Source: a virus
Strand: one strand, 5' to 3'
Length of the DNA: 44,174 bases
Virus record (IMG/VR): IMGVR_UViG_3300037247_000872
Span: 1-44,174 of that record
The stretch's first letter is position 1. The number at the start of each line of letters is the position of its first letter. Shown here in pieces: positions 1 through 8,066 of this stretch. The translations under genes were made by a program, and so were the position numbers. A model generated the notes under the pieces. That model was not told the origin of the DNA, ran no database searches, and saw only the letters and a program-made list of their open reading frames with translations.

Positions 1-127
1 ACCCGCCGCTGAGCAAGAGCCCCCTGCGGGGGAGAGCGTAGCCAGCGGGCCAGAGGAAGAGGCCAAGCCCGAACAGGAGGCGACCCCAGACCCACGTAGC
101 CAGATGACGGAGACGCTGAAGGCGCTC
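1..127. repeat. Terminal direct repeat, left copy
   Basis: These 127 bases are identical to 44048-44174. The scaffold gene reads in frame through the join, so the two copies are one genomic locus seen twice in a circular or circularly permuted molecule. An overlap of exactly 127 is typical of a large assembly k-mer, so it is more likely an assembly overlap than a biological terminal repeat. Confidence 0.95.
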
Positions 128-880
128 AGGCAGGAGCACCCTGACCTGTACGACTCGGTGCTCTCTCCAGAGGAGCGAGAGCGGCTGGCCGGCGGGCAAG
201 ACGATCGTGGTGACGAAGTTGCGCTCAGGGAGAGCCAGCTTACCCGGCGCGAGGCGCTGAAGGAAGCCCAGGAGGGCTACATGGGACGGCGGCAGGAGAT
301 CAACCAAGCTGCCAAGCCCGCCTTCGACACGCTCAAGACGGAGGTTGCCCGCCAGGCCAAGCTCGTGCAGGACGGGCAGGCTACCGACATCACGCCCGAC
401 TTCAAGGGCATCTCGGAGTCTATCGACACCATGCAGAGCGAGATGGCGACAGCCACCTTCGTTCTCGCCTCGGCAGCCTACGAGGATGCCGTGCAGGACG
501 CGCTGGAGTCCCACGCCTCCCGCCGCTATCTCACCGCAGAAGACCGGAAGCGCATCACCGACGCGGAGCCCAAGGACAAGCTGCGGGTGCGCATTCACGC
601 CCAGCTAGACGCCGCCATCAAGCGCGGCTCGCCGGCTGAAGTGAGGGCTCAGGCGAAGAAACAGGCCGAGGAGGACGTCGGGCTGACGGAGCGACTGAAG
701 GAGATTCAAGCCCTCATCCCAGGGAACGGCGCAACGGGCGCGCTGGAGACGAGCGGCGCGGGCGGCCATTCGTTCGCCACGATGGCCGACGCCGACATCG
801 CCTACGCGAACAATGAGATAAGCCACGACGAGTACAAGAGGCAGCGAGAGCGCTTCAAGATACCCGACGTGGCGCGATAA
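2..880 (+). CDS. Capsid scaffolding protein, 3' part of a gene crossing the ends
   Basis: This is the C-terminal part of a 330-residue protein whose ATG is at 43935. The frame is open from base 2. The N-terminal 72 residues (encoded at the other end) are low-complexity Ala/Glu/Pro. The rest is highly charged and mostly predicted helical, with Gln/Lys/Glu-rich stretches and a C-terminal segment with aromatic and basic residues before the stop. Placement directly upstream of the presumed capsid gene, high charge and lack of a globular signature are typical of phage scaffolding proteins, which fill the procapsid and leave before DNA packaging. Function is inferred from context and composition only. 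Confidence 0.75.
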   Translation, partial: PAAEQEPPAGESVASGPEEEAKPEQEATPDPRSQMTETLKALRQEHPDLYDSVLSPEERERLAGGQDDRGDEVALRESQLTRREALKEAQEGYMGRRQEINQAAKPAFDTLKTEVARQAKLVQDGQATDITPDFKGISESIDTMQSEMATATFVLASAAYEDAVQDALESHASRRYLTAEDRKRITDAEPKDKLRVRIHAQLDAAIKRGSPAEVRAQAKKQAEEDVGLTERLKEIQALIPGNGATGALETSGAGGHSFATMADADIAYANNEISHDEYKRQRERFKIPDVAR

Positions 881-890
881 GGAGTGAATC

Positions 891-1793
891 ATGGCAGCAG
901 GAGTCACTGGCAAGAGCCAGATCGACCAAGCTACAGGGAAGTACCTAGCGGAATCGAGGTTTACGCTCCAGGAGCGTCCCGGCGTCATCGCCGCCTCGGT
1001 TCGCACAGAGAACCTCCCCAAGAACTCAGGCCCGGCGGTCAACATCCCCAAGTACGGGACGGTGACAACCTTTGCCCTGACCGAGGGCATTGACATGGCT
1101 CAGGCTCAGCAGATCACCGACACGCTGATGACGCTGACTCCCACGGAGTACGGCGCCCAGGTGATCCTGACCGACCTGATGCTGATGACGGTCAAGGATG
1201 AGTTCTTCAGGGTTGCCGGCCGCATCCTGGGAGACTCGTTCGACCGCCAGCGCGAAGAGACGCTGGCCGACGACTTCGATAACTTCAGCAGCACGGCAGG
1301 CGGAGCGGGCAACGCCCTCACCGTCGGCGCGGTGATGGCGTACCACGCCCGTATCAAGGGCAACGCTGTGGCGGACGGCACGGCGGCTCGCGGTGGTGAG
1401 CCCGGTCCCGACCCGATCACCGGCATCGTTACGCCGGCCATCTCTCACGATCTGAAGAGGACGATGGTTGGTGGACTCGGTGCCGCCGCCGCCACCCAGA
1501 TTGTGCCGGCGCTAGACCGCGCCAGCCAGGGCGAGCAGTACGACGTAGGCGGCGTGACCATCAAGACCACGGTGAACTTGAACAAGGACACCTCTGATGA
1601 CGTGAAGTGCGGCTTTTTCTCAAGAGAGTCCACGATCCTCGTCAACCTTGGCGGTGGCCCTGACATGGAGAAGGACCGTAATCCTTCCCTCCGTGCCTGG
1701 GAGCTGAACTTCGTCGGGCGCTGGGCTCGCGGCGAATACTTCGATGGCTGGGGTGTCGAGCCTACGCACGACTCGGCCCTACCAACGAGCTAG
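891..1793 (+). CDS. Major capsid protein
   Basis: A 300-residue protein starting at ATG 891 behind AAGGAG (spacing about 7), 10 bases after the scaffold gene. It has the features of an HK97-fold coat protein of the N4/phiKZ-unrelated, short type: an extended N-arm, a central region with DITSI-free beta strands, long helices around residues 60-110 and a Gly/Ala-rich loop near residues 140-210. I see no diagnostic motif. The call rests on its size, the abundance-type strong ribosome site, and its place immediately after a scaffold-like gene and before small structural genes. It would be the most abundant virion protein. Confidence 0.8.
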   Translation: MAAGVTGKSQIDQATGKYLAESRFTLQERPGVIAASVRTENLPKNSGPAVNIPKYGTVTTFALTEGIDMAQAQQITDTLMTLTPTEYGAQVILTDLMLMTVKDEFFRVAGRILGDSFDRQREETLADDFDNFSSTAGGAGNALTVGAVMAYHARIKGNAVADGTAARGGEPGPDPITGIVTPAISHDLKRTMVGGLGAAAATQIVPALDRASQGEQYDVGGVTIKTTVNLNKDTSDDVKCGFFSRESTILVNLGGGPDMEKDRNPSLRAWELNFVGRWARGEYFDGWGVEPTHDSALPTS

Positions 1794-1803
1794 GAGGAAC
1801 AAC

Positions 1804-2271
1804 ATGGGATTGAACGAACGACTAGCACCCAACACCAACCGGAGCGCAACCTTTGGCTCCGTAGCAACGAACTCCAGTGCCCGCGAGAGGATCTTCTCGG
1901 CTCCGGTCGCGGGAGAGATCGTGGGCGCCAGGATCGTCAACGGGACGACTACATCTGTTGTCTCGGGCACGACGACGGGCTCCGCCGTATCCATTGTGCT
2001 GTACGCGAACGCCTCCGCAGCGGGCTCGCGGATTGCGACCTACAACGGCTCCGGCACGACCATTGCTACGGCTGCGGTGCAGGCGCTCCTCACCAGCGGG
2101 GCGTCGGGCACGGTGAACGGCCGCATCGCATCCGGATCGCAAGTCGTTGCCGAGTTCATTGGCGGGGCGGCGAACAACGCCAGCAATTTGGGCCTCTTTG
2201 TGGAGGTGGACTTCATGCCAGGGGCCTACGAAACAGGCGCCACCGCCGCAGCCGGGACGGGACCTGCGTAA
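1804..2271 (+). CDS. Small virion protein, possibly capsid decoration
   Basis: A 155-residue protein from ATG 1804, preceded by AGGAGG at the very end of the capsid gene. The sequence is almost all Gly/Ala/Ser/Thr/Val with alternating hydrophobic residues, as in an all-beta jelly-roll or Ig-like surface protein, and it ends in a Gly/Ala/Thr-rich tail. No catalytic residues are evident. Its position right after the capsid gene suits a head decoration or cement protein, but a head-fibre role is equally possible. Confidence 0.6.
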   Translation: MGLNERLAPNTNRSATFGSVATNSSARERIFSAPVAGEIVGARIVNGTTTSVVSGTTTGSAVSIVLYANASAAGSRIATYNGSGTTIATAAVQALLTSGASGTVNGRIASGSQVVAEFIGGAANNASNLGLFVEVDFMPGAYETGATAAAGTGPA

Positions 2272-2275
2272 CGTG

Positions 2276-3946
2276 ATGGGACGAGGGAATGGGAGGCGGC
2301 CTGAAACTCCGCCTCCCCAGTCCCTCAAGATACTCTGGGTCAGTGATGCCCCCTGGCACAGCACGGGCTACGGCATCACTACCGAGCATATTACGCAGCG
2401 CATGGCGCAGGACGGGCACAAGATGTTCATCTTCGCGCCAGGGGCCTTCCAACAGGGCAGCGTCCGGCTCGGCCCAAATCTGACCGTGCTCTCGTCTGAC
2501 TTTGGGGACGATCGCTGGGGCAATCAATCGCTGCACTACCATATTGATGGCGCAAAGCCCGACCTCATCGTTACGTGGCTCGACTGCCAGGGGTTGGGAG
2601 AGTATGGCTGGACGGCCATCCCGACCTATATGTGGGCGCCTATCGACACCTGGCCGGTGCAGGCGGAGGAACGGGCTATCTTGGGCCGGGCGCAGAGGCT
2701 CTTGGTGCCTTCAAAGTGGGGTCAGGGTGTGCTCTCCGCTCAGGACATTCACAGCACCTACCTACCGTGCGGCATTGACCTGGAAGCCTATGACGTGAGC
2801 GCACCAGACCGGGCACGCTGGCGCGCCCAGCTAGGCCCAGGGCTGGACGACGATACGTTCCTTATCGGCATGGTGGGGCTCAACTCAGGCGCACCAGACA
2901 GGAAGGGATACGGCTTCGCCTTTGACATCATCAAGGAGTTCGCCGCCTCTCACGAGAAGGTGCGGGCATACATCCACACGAACTACCACGGTGACGGCGT
3001 TGCCATCAATCTCCAAGAGCTCCGGCATGAGATGGAGATGGAATCTCTGATCTACTTCGTGCGCCCATTCGGCCCACTGGGAGCCCCGGTGGAATACATG
3101 CGTGGAGCGTACAACGCATTTGACGTGTTCCTGCACTGCGGCAATGGCGAGGGCTTCGGCCTTCCCGTAGCTGAGGCCCAGGCGTGCGGCACCCCTGTCG
3201 TGGCGAACGCAAGCTCCTCGGTGACCGAGCTGCTGGGGCCGGGTTCTGTGGGCTGCGAGCCGCTGGGCGACATGATGCTCCAGCCCTGCACTCGCATCGC
3301 GCTGCCATCCGTTCAGAACATGCTGGAAGGGCTGGAGATGGCGTATGGGCGCTGGCGCGATCGTTGCCTAGAACGGCAGGAGGTACGAGCTGGCGTCTTG
3401 CACCTAGATAGAGATGCGATCTACGAGCGCGACTGGCGTGCGGTGCTTCAGGATGTGCCGGCACCGCTGGACTATTCTGCGGCCGGGCCGAAGAAGCTCA
3501 TGCTGGCGGCCGGAATGGGTGAGAAGCAGGGCTATGTCCACCACGACAGGGAGAAGCTGTGGGCTCACATTGATGTGGCGCACGACCTAAACGTCTTCCC
3601 GTGGCCGTGGGAGGACGATAGCTGGGATTACATCGAGTTCTCTGACTGCCTGGAACATCTGAGAAGCGATGCGACGGCGGTGCTAGAGGAATTGTGGCGG
3701 ATACTGAAGCCCGGTGGCTACGTCTATATCCACACCGCAGAGGCGGGTAGCTGGCAGCTCAACATGGACCCGACCCATGCCCAGGGCTTCTACATGGACT
3801 CGTTTGACTATTACGACCCGGAGACCCGCCGCGGCCGGGCATACTCCTATTCGCTCCGAAAGTGGCGTGTCGTGCGCAAGACGAGGGACGACGGCGGGCT
3901 GGCCTTCGTGCTTCAGCCCCGCAAGGAAGTGCTGGTGCCGGCGTGA
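2276..3946 (+). CDS. Glycosyltransferase family 4 fused to a SAM methyltransferase
   Basis: A 556-residue two-domain protein, ATG at 2276 (a GTG lies one codon upstream). Residues about 15-390 look like a GT-B glycosyltransferase: an N-terminal loop DAPWHSTGYG and the GT4 donor-site signature EGFGLPVAEAQACGTPVV near residue 292, with the expected two glutamates spaced E-x7-E. Residues about 400-556 look like a class I methyltransferase of the type-11 group, with a post-motif segment SWDYIEFSDCLEHL and the motif LWRILKPGGYVYI near residue 475. The usual glycine-rich motif I is weak. Placement between head genes suggests sugar decoration of a virion protein or alteration of a host surface glycan; the substrate cannot be read from sequence. 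Confidence 0.8.
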   Translation: MGRGNGRRPETPPPQSLKILWVSDAPWHSTGYGITTEHITQRMAQDGHKMFIFAPGAFQQGSVRLGPNLTVLSSDFGDDRWGNQSLHYHIDGAKPDLIVTWLDCQGLGEYGWTAIPTYMWAPIDTWPVQAEERAILGRAQRLLVPSKWGQGVLSAQDIHSTYLPCGIDLEAYDVSAPDRARWRAQLGPGLDDDTFLIGMVGLNSGAPDRKGYGFAFDIIKEFAASHEKVRAYIHTNYHGDGVAINLQELRHEMEMESLIYFVRPFGPLGAPVEYMRGAYNAFDVFLHCGNGEGFGLPVAEAQACGTPVVANASSSVTELLGPGSVGCEPLGDMMLQPCTRIALPSVQNMLEGLEMAYGRWRDRCLERQEVRAGVLHLDRDAIYERDWRAVLQDVPAPLDYSAAGPKKLMLAAGMGEKQGYVHHDREKLWAHIDVAHDLNVFPWPWEDDSWDYIEFSDCLEHLRSDATAVLEELWRILKPGGYVYIHTAEAGSWQLNMDPTHAQGFYMDSFDYYDPETRRGRAYSYSLRKWRVVRKTRDDGGLAFVLQPRKEVLVPA

Positions 3947-4323
3947 GTAAGCAGAACCCGGTGATGACCATGATCACGCACGGCCGGCGCTCGCTGGGCG
4001 AGTCGTGGCGGAAGATCAACATCTATCCCGACCCCGACACGGGCGCCTACATCATCGATAACGAGCCGACAGAAGCCCCGGCGGACAACACGCCGATCTT
4101 CGTGCCCGGCCTGGGAAACATCAGCGTCGAGATGGCCGACTTCATGCTGGAGCGATCCCGCCACGAAGCCGACGCGCGGGCGAAGCGCCCGAAGCCTAGC
4201 CAGGCAGAGGTGTGGAAGGAAGTGAACGAAGCGTGGCAGGACTATGTAGCCGAAAAGCTAAAGCGGTTCCGTAGGCAAAGCCAGTTCGGCCCAGGAGGGA
4301 GTGTGCAGCGAGATGGTAACTGA
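3943..4323 (+). CDS. Unknown structural-module protein
   Basis: A 126-residue protein from GTG 3943, overlapping the preceding stop by four bases (ATG 3964 is an alternative). The N-terminal half is mixed, with a segment resembling a small beta domain. The C-terminal half is a charged helix rich in Glu, Lys and Arg. No family was recognised. Tight coupling to the glycosyltransferase gene and to the next gene places it in the head operon. Confidence 0.6.
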   Translation: MSKQNPVMTMITHGRRSLGESWRKINIYPDPDTGAYIIDNEPTEAPADNTPIFVPGLGNISVEMADFMLERSRHEADARAKRPKPSQAEVWKEVNEAWQDYVAEKLKRFRRQSQFGPGGSVQRDGN

Positions 4324-5029
4324 ACCAGTCGTAGACGACGAAACTTCGACAGCCGTTGCAGAGGCGATTGCAGAGATGACGGTGGAGGCCCAAAACAACG
4401 CCGATCTACAGTCGGACGTGAAGAGCACCCTGGCGCAGTCGCAGACGCTCACGCAGAAGTCGATGGTGCGCTCGAAGGGGGTGCCGCTCCCGGAGCGAGT
4501 GTTGTTCTACCGCTCACGCGGCGGAGCGGAGGCACGCCTTCCAACGCTACAGCTCGCCTACTATCTGTCAAAGCGCCATGAGGGCGGGGCGCCAGTGTTC
4601 GTCAAGAACCGGCTGCAACCACTCCCCGACTTCATCGAAGACAAGTGTGAGGTCTGTGTCGCCACAGCGGGTCGGCCCAAGCGCTTCCGTCACCGCTTCG
4701 ACTACGTGACCCACATGGAGAACAAGCATCAGCGGGAGTGGCGGATGATGCGCGAAGACGAGGAGAAGCTACGTGGGCCTGAGCTAGCACGTGTCCTGAT
4801 GGCGATGAGCCCCAGCGAGCGGGCCGCGATCAGGGCGCTGCTGGGAGGTGATGGCGATGCCCCAAGACAAGAGGGCAGAACCGAAGAGCAAGAAGAGATC
4901 ATCACAGCCGCGTGTTCAGCGTGCGGCTGGGAAAGCGAGCCAGTCGCAAACGCAGCCGCCCTCGGGGCCGCCCAGCGTAGTCACCGCTGCTCCGCCGAGG
5001 CAGTCGTTGCAGGCGGCGGGGCCGAGTGA
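4301..5029 (+). CDS. Unknown protein with a C2H2-like zinc finger
   Basis: A 242-residue protein, start at GTG 4301 or ATG 4313; the ribosome site GGAGGG at 4294-4299 is too close for the first and rather far for the second. A central pattern CEVC followed by HMENKH gives a C-x2-C-x17-H-x4-H finger. Near the C-terminus a further pair, CSACGW, is present. The last 170 bases overlap the next gene in a different frame, and in that part this protein becomes Ala/Glu-rich and less convincing. Role unknown. Confidence 0.6.
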   Translation: MCSEMVTEPVVDDETSTAVAEAIAEMTVEAQNNADLQSDVKSTLAQSQTLTQKSMVRSKGVPLPERVLFYRSRGGAEARLPTLQLAYYLSKRHEGGAPVFVKNRLQPLPDFIEDKCEVCVATAGRPKRFRHRFDYVTHMENKHQREWRMMREDEEKLRGPELARVLMAMSPSERAAIRALLGGDGDAPRQEGRTEEQEEIITAACSACGWESEPVANAAALGAAQRSHRCSAEAVVAGGGAE

Positions 5030-5129
5030 TGCGAGTGCGCGGGCGCCCTGCGGGGAGTGCGCGGGCGAAGGCGTCCCGCTCATGGACGGCCGCTACCAGT
5101 GCGACAACTGCGGCCGGGTCTGGAGGTAG
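4857..5129 (+). CDS. Small zinc-ribbon protein overlapping the previous gene
   Basis: A 90-residue protein from ATG 4857, eight bases after GGGAGG. It starts inside the preceding gene and runs in a different frame for about 170 bases. The N-terminal 60 residues are disordered and rich in Gln, Pro, Ser and Lys. The last 25 residues form a convincing zinc ribbon, CGEC then CDNCGRVW. Such fingers usually bind nucleic acid or protein. Target unknown. Confidence 0.6.
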   Translation: MPQDKRAEPKSKKRSSQPRVQRAAGKASQSQTQPPSGPPSVVTAAPPRQSLQAAGPSDASARAPCGECAGEGVPLMDGRYQCDNCGRVWR

Positions 5130-5132
5130 CGT

Positions 5133-5435
5133 ATGAGTCTCATGCAGCTCGTCACGGGTGGCCTGATCTATAAGGCGAAGGAGACCGTGACGGTCACTAC
5201 CGCATCTATCGGGCTGACCACAGCTACGATTGGGCGCAACGATCAGGCCCTCATCACCGTGGAGGACGCGGCGGTGCGCTACTGGCTGAACGGTGAGGCG
5301 CCATCAGCGACCGTGGGGCACATCCTGGAAGAGGGTGGCGCACTCCTGATTCAGAACCGCACCACCCTGCACAACGTTCGGTTCTATAGCCGCGAAGGGA
5401 TCGACGCGACGCTGCAAGTGAGCTTCGGAGTCTAG
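5133..5435 (+). CDS. Small beta-rich virion protein
   Basis: A 100-residue protein from ATG 5133, three bases after the preceding stop. Alternating hydrophobic residues with VTVTTASIGLT and a late LLIQNRTTLHNVRFYSREG segment suggest an all-beta fold like the small head or fibre-attachment proteins common in phages that lack tails of the long type. No catalytic residues. Function inferred from context. Confidence 0.65.
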   Translation: MSLMQLVTGGLIYKAKETVTVTTASIGLTTATIGRNDQALITVEDAAVRYWLNGEAPSATVGHILEEGGALLIQNRTTLHNVRFYSREGIDATLQVSFGV

Positions 5436-5436
5436 C

Positions 5437-5871
5437 ATGGCTATTCCTATTCCCGGCGGTCCCACTATCCAGCATGCCCGGTTCAGCAAGACGTTTGCCA
5501 ACTCTTCCGGGAACGGCGCAGTTGGCGACGTGACCATCTTCACCGTCACGGGGCGGATCTGGCTGCTGGGCCTCACGGCCTTCTGTACGGACGGCCTCGC
5601 GGAAGCAGCGGGCACCGCCACTGTGCAGCTTGGCACAGCCGCAGTTGACGGAGCGCTGATCGCCGTGGTGAACGCGGTGGACATTGACACGAACGAGTGG
5701 TGGATGGATGGCACGCCGGCAGCGGAGCTCGTGCAGATGAACGCGGCGCAGGTGGACGTGCTGATTAGCTCGGACATCGTTGTCAAGGTGGTCGCCCAGG
5801 CCCTGACCGGGGGCACGATAGTCTTCGACGCCTGGTACAAGGCGGTCACCTCCAACGGAAGGCTGAGCTAA
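5437..5871 (+). CDS. Beta-rich virion protein
   Basis: A 144-residue protein from ATG 5437, directly after the preceding stop. It is hydrophobic and beta-rich with repeated Gly/Ala/Thr/Val stretches, ending in FDAWYKAVTSNGRLS. It resembles small phage structural proteins that accompany head and fibre genes. No enzyme motif. The stop TAA overlaps the start of the next gene. Confidence 0.65.
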   Translation: MAIPIPGGPTIQHARFSKTFANSSGNGAVGDVTIFTVTGRIWLLGLTAFCTDGLAEAAGTATVQLGTAAVDGALIAVVNAVDIDTNEWWMDGTPAAELVQMNAAQVDVLISSDIVVKVVAQALTGGTIVFDAWYKAVTSNGRLS

Positions 5872-6023
5872 TGGCCGCCCTCGGCTGGCTGCTGAACCTC
5901 GATTTCGCAGGTAGTGGGGCGGACGCGCCGACCGACACTATCGCCCGCTCGCGGATGCTGCACTTCGCACACCACGCCCTCTTCCTAGCGCTCGTAGGAG
6001 CAGCGGCATGGACGCAACTGTAG
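5871..6023 (+). CDS. Small protein, 50 residues
   Basis: ATG 5871 overlaps the preceding TAA by one base. The protein begins MAALGWLLNLDFAGSGA, an N-terminus I associate with small phage structural proteins, and ends with a hydrophobic helix (HHALFLALVGAAAWTQL) that could cross a membrane. The next gene starts inside it at 6008. Function unknown. Confidence 0.55.
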   Translation: MAALGWLLNLDFAGSGADAPTDTIARSRMLHFAHHALFLALVGAAAWTQL

Positions 6024-6220
6024 AACTCTGGCTCATCGGCCTGAGCGCGGGCCTGGGAGTGCTGGCGCTGGTGCAGGCGCTTACGATGCTGCCCCGGCCG
6101 CACTGGGCCTACCGCAGGCGCAGGCTGGCACATGAGCACGAGTTCACGCACAACCCAGGCGATGGGTACTTCTACTGCGCCAAGGAACCCTGCGACGCCC
6201 GCAGGAAGCTGGGACGATAG
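6008..6220 (+). CDS. Small membrane protein
   Basis: A 70-residue protein from ATG 6008. One hydrophobic segment at residues about 7-28 is followed by a basic stretch (RRRR) and a soluble tail holding His and two Cys residues. This suggests a single-pass inner-membrane protein with a cytoplasmic tail. It is translationally coupled on both sides. Function unknown. Confidence 0.6.
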   Translation: MDATVELWLIGLSAGLGVLALVQALTMLPRPHWAYRRRRLAHEHEFTHNPGDGYFYCAKEPCDARRKLGR

Positions 6221-6391
6221 ATGGCGCAGATCACTGAGGCCAAGCTCTTCGAGTGGCTGGGCCGCCTCTACGCTGAGCGACAGTCTATTGCCGAGGAGCG
6301 CGACGAGGCGCGGCGTGTGGCAGTGCAGCTAACTCAGCAGCTCCAAGAGGCGCAGGTCAAGAAGGGGACTAAGAAATCGCAGACAACATAA
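6221..6391 (+). CDS. Small coiled-coil protein
   Basis: A 56-residue protein starting at ATG 6221, immediately after the preceding TAG. It is one long amphipathic helix rich in Glu, Gln, Arg and Ala, followed by a lysine-rich end (KKGTKKSQTT). Its last 16 bases overlap the proposed ATC start of the fibre gene in the -1 frame. It could serve as an oligomerising adaptor, but no family was recognised. Confidence 0.6.
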   Translation: MAQITEAKLFEWLGRLYAERQSIAEERDEARRVAVQLTQQLQEAQVKKGTKKSQTT

Positions 6392-7893
6392 CCCTTAATG
6401 TTGGGGCCGACGGCGCGGTCCTTGCGGCTGACGACATCTCGTCGGTCTGGTATCAGATCGTCAAGCACGCCTTCGGCCCCCTAAACACCGCCACCCTCGT
6501 CACCGCCTCGGTTGGGCTGCCCGTGGATGTGGTAGCAGCTCTGCCTGCGGGCAGTAACGCCATTGGCAAACTGGCGGCGAACTCCGGCGTAGACATTGGC
6601 GACGTGGATATTACCAGCATCGTCCCCCTCACAGGCGCGACCAACCTGGGCAAGGCCATCCAAACCGCTCAGGGTGCGACCGATACGGGCGTGGGAGCAC
6701 TGGCCGTCCGCAACGACGTACTTGCTGACCTCGCGGGGGCGGACGGCCGCTGGACCCCGCTTCAGGTGAACGCTGATGGCGCACTGTACACCGAGCACGT
6801 CCCGAATAATATTGGCTCCGGCAACAGCACGACCAGCACGCTTGCTGGCGACGCCGTGTTCACAGGTTCCGGGGTTGACGTACTCGACTACGCCACGATC
6901 ACCATTCAGATTGACGCCTCCCACGATTCCGCCGCTGGCGGAATGGACTTTCAGTTCTCGATTGACAACTCCAACTGGGATGCAGTTCACCCGTTTACTT
7001 ACACGGCAGCCGACGGAGCGCGTGTGTTCCAGTTCGCTGCTCATGCCCAATACTTCCGCGTTGTCTACACCAACGGCGATACGGAGCAGACGCATTTCCG
7101 CCTACAGACGATCCTACACCACACGGAGGTCTCTACCTCCATCCACCGCCTCGGTAACGACACCGACCCCGATCGTTCGGCTACGTTGCACAAGTCGGCC
7201 ATCATCGCCCAGGCTGCGGGCTCTGGTGATTTCGTACCCGTACAGTCAACGGGTGCCGGGAATCTCAAGATGGCGGTCGAGGAGTTCGACGCATCACTGC
7301 CCGCTGGCGATAACAACATCGGGAACGTGGACATCGTAACCGTGCTCACAGGCTCAGGCGCTCTCAACCTGGGCAAGATCGAGGACGGGCCACACTCTGG
7401 CGGCGATCTAGGCGTGATGGCTCTCGCCATCCGCGACGATGCGCTGGCCGCCAATGCAGGCGTGGGCGCTGACCTGGACTACGTGCCCCTTCGCACCAAC
7501 AACGATGGTGCACTCTGGGCGCAGCTCTCGGCCGGCAACCTGGGCGGCTGTAAGATGTTCAACGACATCGACCTCGATGAGGCTGACATCGACGTGGCTA
7601 CGGGGCCCTGCACGGTCTATGCCGCGTACGTGCTAAACACGACGGCTGGGATTCTCCACCTCAAGCTGTTCAACACCAACACCGTGACGATGGGCACCAC
7701 GGTTGCTACCGCCTCGTTGCCGATTCCAGCGAACGCCGACTCAGACGGTGCTGGGTTCGTGCTCCCGATCCCGGCGTGCGGGGTGGCGTTTGACACGGCG
7801 CTCACAGTAGCCGTTACTACGGCGGCTGCCCTTGACGACAATGGCGCTCCTGCAGCGGGCGCCGCAATGGCTACGATCTTCTTCCAGGACTGA
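6376..7893 (+). CDS. Fibre-type virion protein, apparent ATC start
   Basis: A 505-residue protein if read from ATC 6376. The first in-frame GTG or ATG (6523) would remove 49 residues that look real: ADNITLNVGADG then LAADDISSVWYQIVK, a pattern seen at the N-terminus of many phage fibre proteins, normally as MADNITLN. An in-frame TAA at 6370-6372 rules out an earlier start, and AAGGGG sits 8 bases upstream of the ATC. The body carries two copies of a repeat (LPAGSNAIG and LPAGDNNIG; then NADGALY and NNDGALW), each about 75 residues. A beta-rich middle part may be a receptor-binding or scaffold domain. A -1 frameshift from the upstream gene is the alternative. Confidence 0.75.
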   Translation: MADNITLNVGADGAVLAADDISSVWYQIVKHAFGPLNTATLVTASVGLPVDVVAALPAGSNAIGKLAANSGVDIGDVDITSIVPLTGATNLGKAIQTAQGATDTGVGALAVRNDVLADLAGADGRWTPLQVNADGALYTEHVPNNIGSGNSTTSTLAGDAVFTGSGVDVLDYATITIQIDASHDSAAGGMDFQFSIDNSNWDAVHPFTYTAADGARVFQFAAHAQYFRVVYTNGDTEQTHFRLQTILHHTEVSTSIHRLGNDTDPDRSATLHKSAIIAQAAGSGDFVPVQSTGAGNLKMAVEEFDASLPAGDNNIGNVDIVTVLTGSGALNLGKIEDGPHSGGDLGVMALAIRDDALAANAGVGADLDYVPLRTNNDGALWAQLSAGNLGGCKMFNDIDLDEADIDVATGPCTVYAAYVLNTTAGILHLKLFNTNTVTMGTTVATASLPIPANADSDGAGFVLPIPACGVAFDTALTVAVTTAAALDDNGAPAAGAAMATIFFQD

Positions 7894-8066
7894 TGATGCG
7901 CCTGCTGATCCCGCTGCTGTTCCTGGCCCTGGCCGCACTGCCCAGTCCGGCAGAGGCCAAGCCCCTGCACGGCCCACCGGAGTGCGTGCGGTTCTACGTG
8001 GGGGTGGCGCAGGCGGACGGTGCGCCCTCGCCCTGGCTGGGGCAGAAGGTGCGCTGGTGCCAGTAG
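7893..8066 (+). CDS. Small secreted protein
   Basis: A 57-residue protein from ATG 7893 (second ATG 7896), overlapping the preceding TGA. Residues 1-22 are a clear signal peptide: MMR, a leucine-rich core and a small-residue cleavage site after SPAEA. The short mature part has two Cys residues (ECVRF and RWCQ) that could form a disulfide in the periplasm or outside. It may be a virion-associated or host-envelope protein. No family recognised. Confidence 0.6.
   Translation: MMRLLIPLLFLALAALPSPAEAKPLHGPPECVRFYVGVAQADGAPSPWLGQKVRWCQ

Noticed and set aside
1-127. Genuine short terminal repeats of a linear phage
   Set aside because: The repeat lies inside an uninterrupted gene and has a typical assembly k-mer length; true ends cannot be inferred from it.
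605-1096. 163-codon minus-strand frame across scaffold and capsid genes
   Set aside because: Shadow of strongly supported plus-strand genes; GC-rich DNA keeps antisense frames open.
1822-2364. 180-codon minus-strand frame
   Set aside because: Arg/Gly/Ala-rich shadow antisense to the decoration-type gene.
5685-5713. TTGACA within a coding region
   Set aside because: No TAnnnT box 16-18 bases downstream; encodes part of a structural protein.
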